In this document: piece by piece, positions 4,578 to 7,769 of the stretch | Layout of the letters: the number at the start of each line of letters is the position of its first letter | Numbering within the stretch: the first letter of the stretch is position 1 | From: Streptomyces sp. NBC_00102 | GTDB lineage: Bacteria; Actinomycetota; Actinomycetes; Streptomycetales; Streptomycetaceae | DNA length: 7,769 nt | Direction: 5' to 3' | Assembly (NCBI RefSeq): GCF_026343115.1 | Contig: NZ_JAPEMC010000012.1 | Span: forward strand, 1 to 7,769 | Made by a program: the position numbers and the translations under genes | The notes under the pieces: model-generated | What the model was told of the DNA's origin: nothing | Seen by the model: the letters and a program-made list of their open reading frames with translations, nothing else | Database searches by the model: none

Positions 4578-7500
4578 ATGCAGCCACCACTTGATCTTCG
4601 TTTCCACGCGGGTCCGCGTCGGAGACACAGCGTCGCGGCCCTCGCGGCGACGCTCGTACTGGTCGGAGCGAGCCCCTCACTCGCCGCCGTGCCGCAGAAC
4701 GGCTCGCACGGGTCCTCGGCCGACCAGACGTTCAGCTCGTCGTTCGAGGCCGACCAGAAGCAGCCCGACTGGCGCAGCACCGTGGAGACCGGCCCGGACG
4801 GCAAGGATCTCTCGCAGGGCGTCGACGGCGGATTCTCCGGCGGCATCGCGGGCAACGTCACCGACCGGGTGACGGATGTCCGTGCCAGCAACGAGAACAC
4901 GGGCGGCGGCGAGGTCAAGGAGAACCTGGTCGACGTCTCCTCCGCAACCAAGTGGCTGGCTTTCCAGCCCACCGGCTGGGTCGAGTTCGACCTCAGCGAG
5001 GCCACCAAGGTGACGACGTACGCGCTGACGTCCGCCAACGACCACGACGAGCGCGACCCGCAGGACTGGGTCCTCAAGGGGTCGGCCGACGGCCAGACGT
5101 GGACGACGCTCGACACGCGCACGGGTGAGAAGTTCGACGAGCGCTTCCAGACCCGCTCGTTCGACATCGCCGAGCCGGCCGCGTACCAGCACTTCCGCCT
5201 GGAGTTCACCAAGAACAACGGCGCCCCGGACGCGACCCAGCTCGCCGACGTGCAGTTCTCGGACGGCAACACCTCCGCCCCGGTGCCGGACGAGATGCGC
5301 ACCATCGTGGACAAGGGTCCGTCCGGTTCGCCGACGGCCAAGTCGGGTGCGGGCTTCACCGGCACCAAGGCGCTGCGTTACGCGGGTACCCACAAGGACA
5401 AGGGCCGCGCGTACTCGTACAACAAGGTCTTCGACGTCAACACGCCGGTGACCCGTACGACCCAGCTGTCGTATCTGGTCTACCCGCAGATGACGAAGAC
5501 GGACCTGGCCTACCCGGCCACGCACGTCTCGGTGGACCTCGCGTTCACCGACGGCACCTACCTGAGCAAGCTCGGTGCGACCGACACCAACGGCGGCGCC
5601 CTGACCCCGCAGGGCCAGGCGGACGCCAAGCGGCTGTACGTCAACCAGTGGAACAAGGTCGCCTCGGACATCGGTACGGTCGCCGCGGGCAAGACCATCG
5701 ACCGGATCCTCGTGGCGTACGACTCCTCCAGCGGCCCCTCGCAGTTCCAGGGCTGGCTGGACGACATATCGATCGCCCCGAAGGCTCCCGCGAAGCCCAA
5801 GGCGCACCTGTCGGACTACGCGCTGACGACCCGCGGCACCAACTCCAGCGGCGGCTTCTCGCGCGGCAACAACATTCCGGCGACCGCCGTGCCGGAGGGC
5901 TTCAACTTCTGGACCCCGGTCACCAACGCCGGTTCCACGGACTGGATCTACGACTACTCGCGCGGTAACAACGCGGACAACCTGCCCACCCTCCAGGCGT
6001 TCAGCGCCAGCCACGAGCCCAGCCCGTGGATGGGTGACCGGCAGACGTTCCAGCTGATGCCGTCCGCCGCCTCCGGTACCCCGGACGCGTCGCGGAGCGC
6101 GCGTGCGCTGCCGTTCCGTCACGAGAACGAGACGGCGACGCCGCAGTACTACGGCGTGAAGTTCGAGAACGGCCTCAAGGCCGAGATGACGCCGACCGAC
6201 CACGCGGCCCGCATGCGGTTCACCTACCCCGGTGACGACGCGAGCATCGTGTTCGACAACGTCAACAACCTGGGCGGCCTCACCCTCGACCCGGAGACCA
6301 GCTCCTTCACCGGCTACTCCGACGTGAAGAGCGGCGGCTCCACGGGAGCCACCCGGCTGTTCGTCTACGGCGTCTTCGACTCGAAGGTCACCGCGAGCGG
6401 CAAGCTCACCGGTGGCGGCGGGGACAACGTGACCGGGTACTTCCGGTTCGACGCGGGCAAGGACAAGCAGGTCGGGCTCCGTCTCGCCACCTCGCTGATC
6501 AGCGTCGACCAGGCGAAGAGCAACCTCGCCCAGGAGATCCCGGCCTCCACCTCCTTCGAGCAGGTCCAGAAGAAGGCCCAGCACGCCTGGGACGACATCC
6601 TGGGCAAGGTCGAGGTCGAGGGTGCCACCGAGGACCAGCTGACCACGCTGTACTCCAGCATGTACCGGCTGTACCTGTACCCGAACTCGGGCTTCGAGCA
6701 GGTCAAGGGTGTCAGCACCTACGCCAGCCCGTTCGTCGCCAAGACCGGTACGGACACCGCGACGAACACCGGCGCCAAGCTCGTCAAGGGCAAGGTGTAC
6801 GTCAACAACGGCTTCTGGGACACCTACCGCACGACATGGCCCGCGTACTCCTTCCTGACGCCGAAGAAGGCCGGCGAGATGGTCGACGGGTTCGTCCAGC
6901 AGTACAAGGACGGCGGCTGGATCTCCCGCTGGTCGTCCCCGGGTTACTCCGACCTGATGACCGGCACCAGCTCCGACGTGGCGTTCGCGGACGCGTACGT
7001 CAAGGGCGTGGACTTCGACGCCGAAGCGGCGTACGAGGCGGCGCTCAAGAACGCCACCGTCGTTCCGCCGACCTCGGGCGTCGGGCGCAAGGGCATGGAG
7101 ACCTCGGTCTTCACCGGCTACGCCAACACGTCGACGCACGAGGGTCTCTCCTGGTCGCTGGAGGGTTACCTCAACGACTACGGCATCGGTCAGATGGGCA
7201 AGGCGCTCTACGCGAAGACGAAGAACAAGCGCTACAAGGAAGAGTCCGACTACTTCCTCAACCGCGCGCAGAACTACGTGAAGCTCTTCGACAAGGACGC
7301 CGGCTTCTTCCAGGGCAAGAACGCCGACGGCAGCTGGCGTGTCCCGTCCGAGAGCTACGACCCGCGCGTCTGGGGTTACGACTACACGGAGACCGACGGC
7401 TGGGGCTACGCCTTCACCGCGGTGCAGGACACCCGCGGTCTCGCGAACCTGTACGGCGGCCAGGACGGTCTCGCCAAGAAGCTCGACACGTACTTCTCCA

Positions 7501-7769
7501 CCCCGGAGACCGCGGGCCAGGAGTTCACCGGCTCGTACGGCGGCGTCATCCACGAGATGACCGAGGCGCGTGACGTGCGCATGGGCCAGTACGGCCACAG
7601 CAACCAGGTCGCGCACCACGTGACCTACATGTACGACGCCGCGGGTCAGCCGTCCAAGACGCAGGAGAAGGTCCGCGAGGTTCTGGGCCGCCTGTACGGG
7701 GGCAGCGAGATCGGCCAGGGTTACCACGGCGACGAGGACAACGGCGAGCAGTCGGCCTGGTTCCTCTTC
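4578..7769 (+). CDS. Secreted GH92 alpha-mannosidase with F5/8-type-C (CBM32-like) domain, 3' end outside window
   Basis: Predicted extracellular exo-alpha-mannosidase of glycoside hydrolase family 92, calcium-dependent enzymes that trim mannose from N-glycans or fungal mannans. 1064 codons are visible and the frame is open at the right edge. Residues 1-36 form a signal peptide: basic RRRH at 14-17, a hydrophobic stretch 18-31, likely cleavage after SLA. Residues about 98-228 are an F5/8-type-C/CBM32-like carbohydrate-binding module (KWLAF, FRLEF). About 238-400 form a second beta-sandwich-like region. The GH92 N-domain starts near 410 (GNNIPATAVPEGFNFWTP from 430). The catalytic alpha/alpha barrel starts near 670 and shows GFWDTYRTTWP (745-755), YTETDGW with the expected acid E938, HSNQVAHH (1007-1014) and GDEDNGEQSAW (1051-1061). 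The family's usual NEP-HH segment is altered to NQVAHH. The ATG has GGGGAGG (4560-4566) 11 bases upstream; the nearer ATG at 4568 hits a stop after eight codons. Confidence 0.93.
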   Translation, partial: MQPPLDLRFHAGPRRRHSVAALAATLVLVGASPSLAAVPQNGSHGSSADQTFSSSFEADQKQPDWRSTVETGPDGKDLSQGVDGGFSGGIAGNVTDRVTDVRASNENTGGGEVKENLVDVSSATKWLAFQPTGWVEFDLSEATKVTTYALTSANDHDERDPQDWVLKGSADGQTWTTLDTRTGEKFDERFQTRSFDIAEPAAYQHFRLEFTKNNGAPDATQLADVQFSDGNTSAPVPDEMRTIVDKGPSGSPTAKSGAGFTGTKALRYAGTHKDKGRAYSYNKVFDVNTPVTRTTQLSYLVYPQMTKTDLAYPATHVSVDLAFTDGTYLSKLGATDTNGGALTPQGQADAKRLYVNQWNKVASDIGTVAAGKTIDRILVAYDSSSGPSQFQGWLDDISIAPKAPAKPKAHLSDYALTTRGTNSSGGFSRGNNIPATAVPEGFNFWTPVTNAGSTDWIYDYSRGNNADNLPTLQAFSASHEPSPWMGDRQTFQLMPSAASGTPDASRSARALPFRHENETATPQYYGVKFENGLKAEMTPTDHAARMRFTYPGDDASIVFDNVNNLGGLTLDPETSSFTGYSDVKSGGSTGATRLFVYGVFDSKVTASGKLTGGGGDNVTGYFRFDAGKDKQVGLRLATSLISVDQAKSNLAQEIPASTSFEQVQKKAQHAWDDILGKVEVEGATEDQLTTLYSSMYRLYLYPNSGFEQVKGVSTYASPFVAKTGTDTATNTGAKLVKGKVYVNNGFWDTYRTTWPAYSFLTPKKAGEMVDGFVQQYKDGGWISRWSSPGYSDLMTGTSSDVAFADAYVKGVDFDAEAAYEAALKNATVVPPTSGVGRKGMETSVFTGYANTSTHEGLSWSLEGYLNDYGIGQMGKALYAKTKNKRYKEESDYFLNRAQNYVKLFDKDAGFFQGKNADGSWRVPSESYDPRVWGYDYTETDGWGYAFTAVQDTRGLANLYGGQDGLAKKLDTYFSTPETAGQEFTGSYGGVIHEMTEARDVRMGQYGHSNQVAHHVTYMYDAAGQPSKTQEKVREVLGRLYGGSEIGQGYHGDEDNGEQSAWFLF

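Noticed and set aside
4082..5368. A 428-codon minus-strand open frame across the region upstream of GH92.
   Set aside because: No ribosome binding site or recognisable domain; half is antisense to the GH92 signal peptide and CBM region, and it runs through the terminator and operator.
4677..7727. A 1016-codon open frame on the minus strand.
   Set aside because: It is the antisense shadow of the GH92 gene. Its translation is dominated by Val, Arg, Gly and Leu with no family motifs, while the plus strand gives a signal peptide and full GH92 motifs. Such long antisense frames are normal in high-GC DNA.

Overview
The window is high-GC actinobacterial DNA, most likely from a Streptomyces chromosome. 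Evidence is strong G/C third-position bias, GTG starts, GTGA stop/start overlaps, a DtxR-type iron box, and typical Streptomyces protein architectures (an RsbT-like kinase fused to a SpoIIE/PP2C phosphatase, a DUF2470 protein, a secreted GH92 mannosidase with an F5/8-type-C module). No tRNA, rRNA, CRISPR array or insertion sequence was found.

Region 1 (1-2544, minus strand) is a four-gene stress-signalling operon read right to left: rsbR (RsbRD-like sensor plus STAS), rsbS (STAS), rsbT (HATPase kinase), and a fused HATPase + SpoIIE/PP2C phosphatase that runs off the left edge. The junctions overlap by 4, 4 and 13 bp, so translation is probably coupled. By analogy with Bacillus, RsbR and RsbS hold RsbT in a stressosome; on stress RsbT phosphorylates them and is released. 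The fourth protein resembles the RsbX-type resetting phosphatase with an extra kinase-like domain. No sigma factor, RsbW or RsbV is in view, so the output target is unknown.

Region 2 (2545-3012) is a divergent intergenic stretch without a convincing gene. On the rsbR side it holds a perfect 20-bp inverted repeat over a weak promoter candidate. A GC-rich pair of mutually exclusive hairpins lies in the middle. On the right are an 8-bp inverted repeat and a 17/19 match to the iron box, which fills the spacer of the promoter for the next gene.

Region 3 (3013-4137, plus strand) has an iron-box-controlled DUF2470 (HugZ-like) protein, then a 65-aa DUF4236 protein with its own good ribosome binding site, closed by a strong 12-bp-stem terminator.

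Region 4 (4138-4577) is non-coding: a 15-bp palindrome, a perfect 17-bp inverted repeat around 34 nt, a promoter candidate and a LacI-type operator.

Region 5 (4578-7769, plus strand) is the start of a large secreted GH92 alpha-mannosidase (1064 codons visible, open at the right edge). Its operator suggests sugar-responsive repression. The three transcription units look functionally independent: stress signalling, iron/haem response and glycan degradation.
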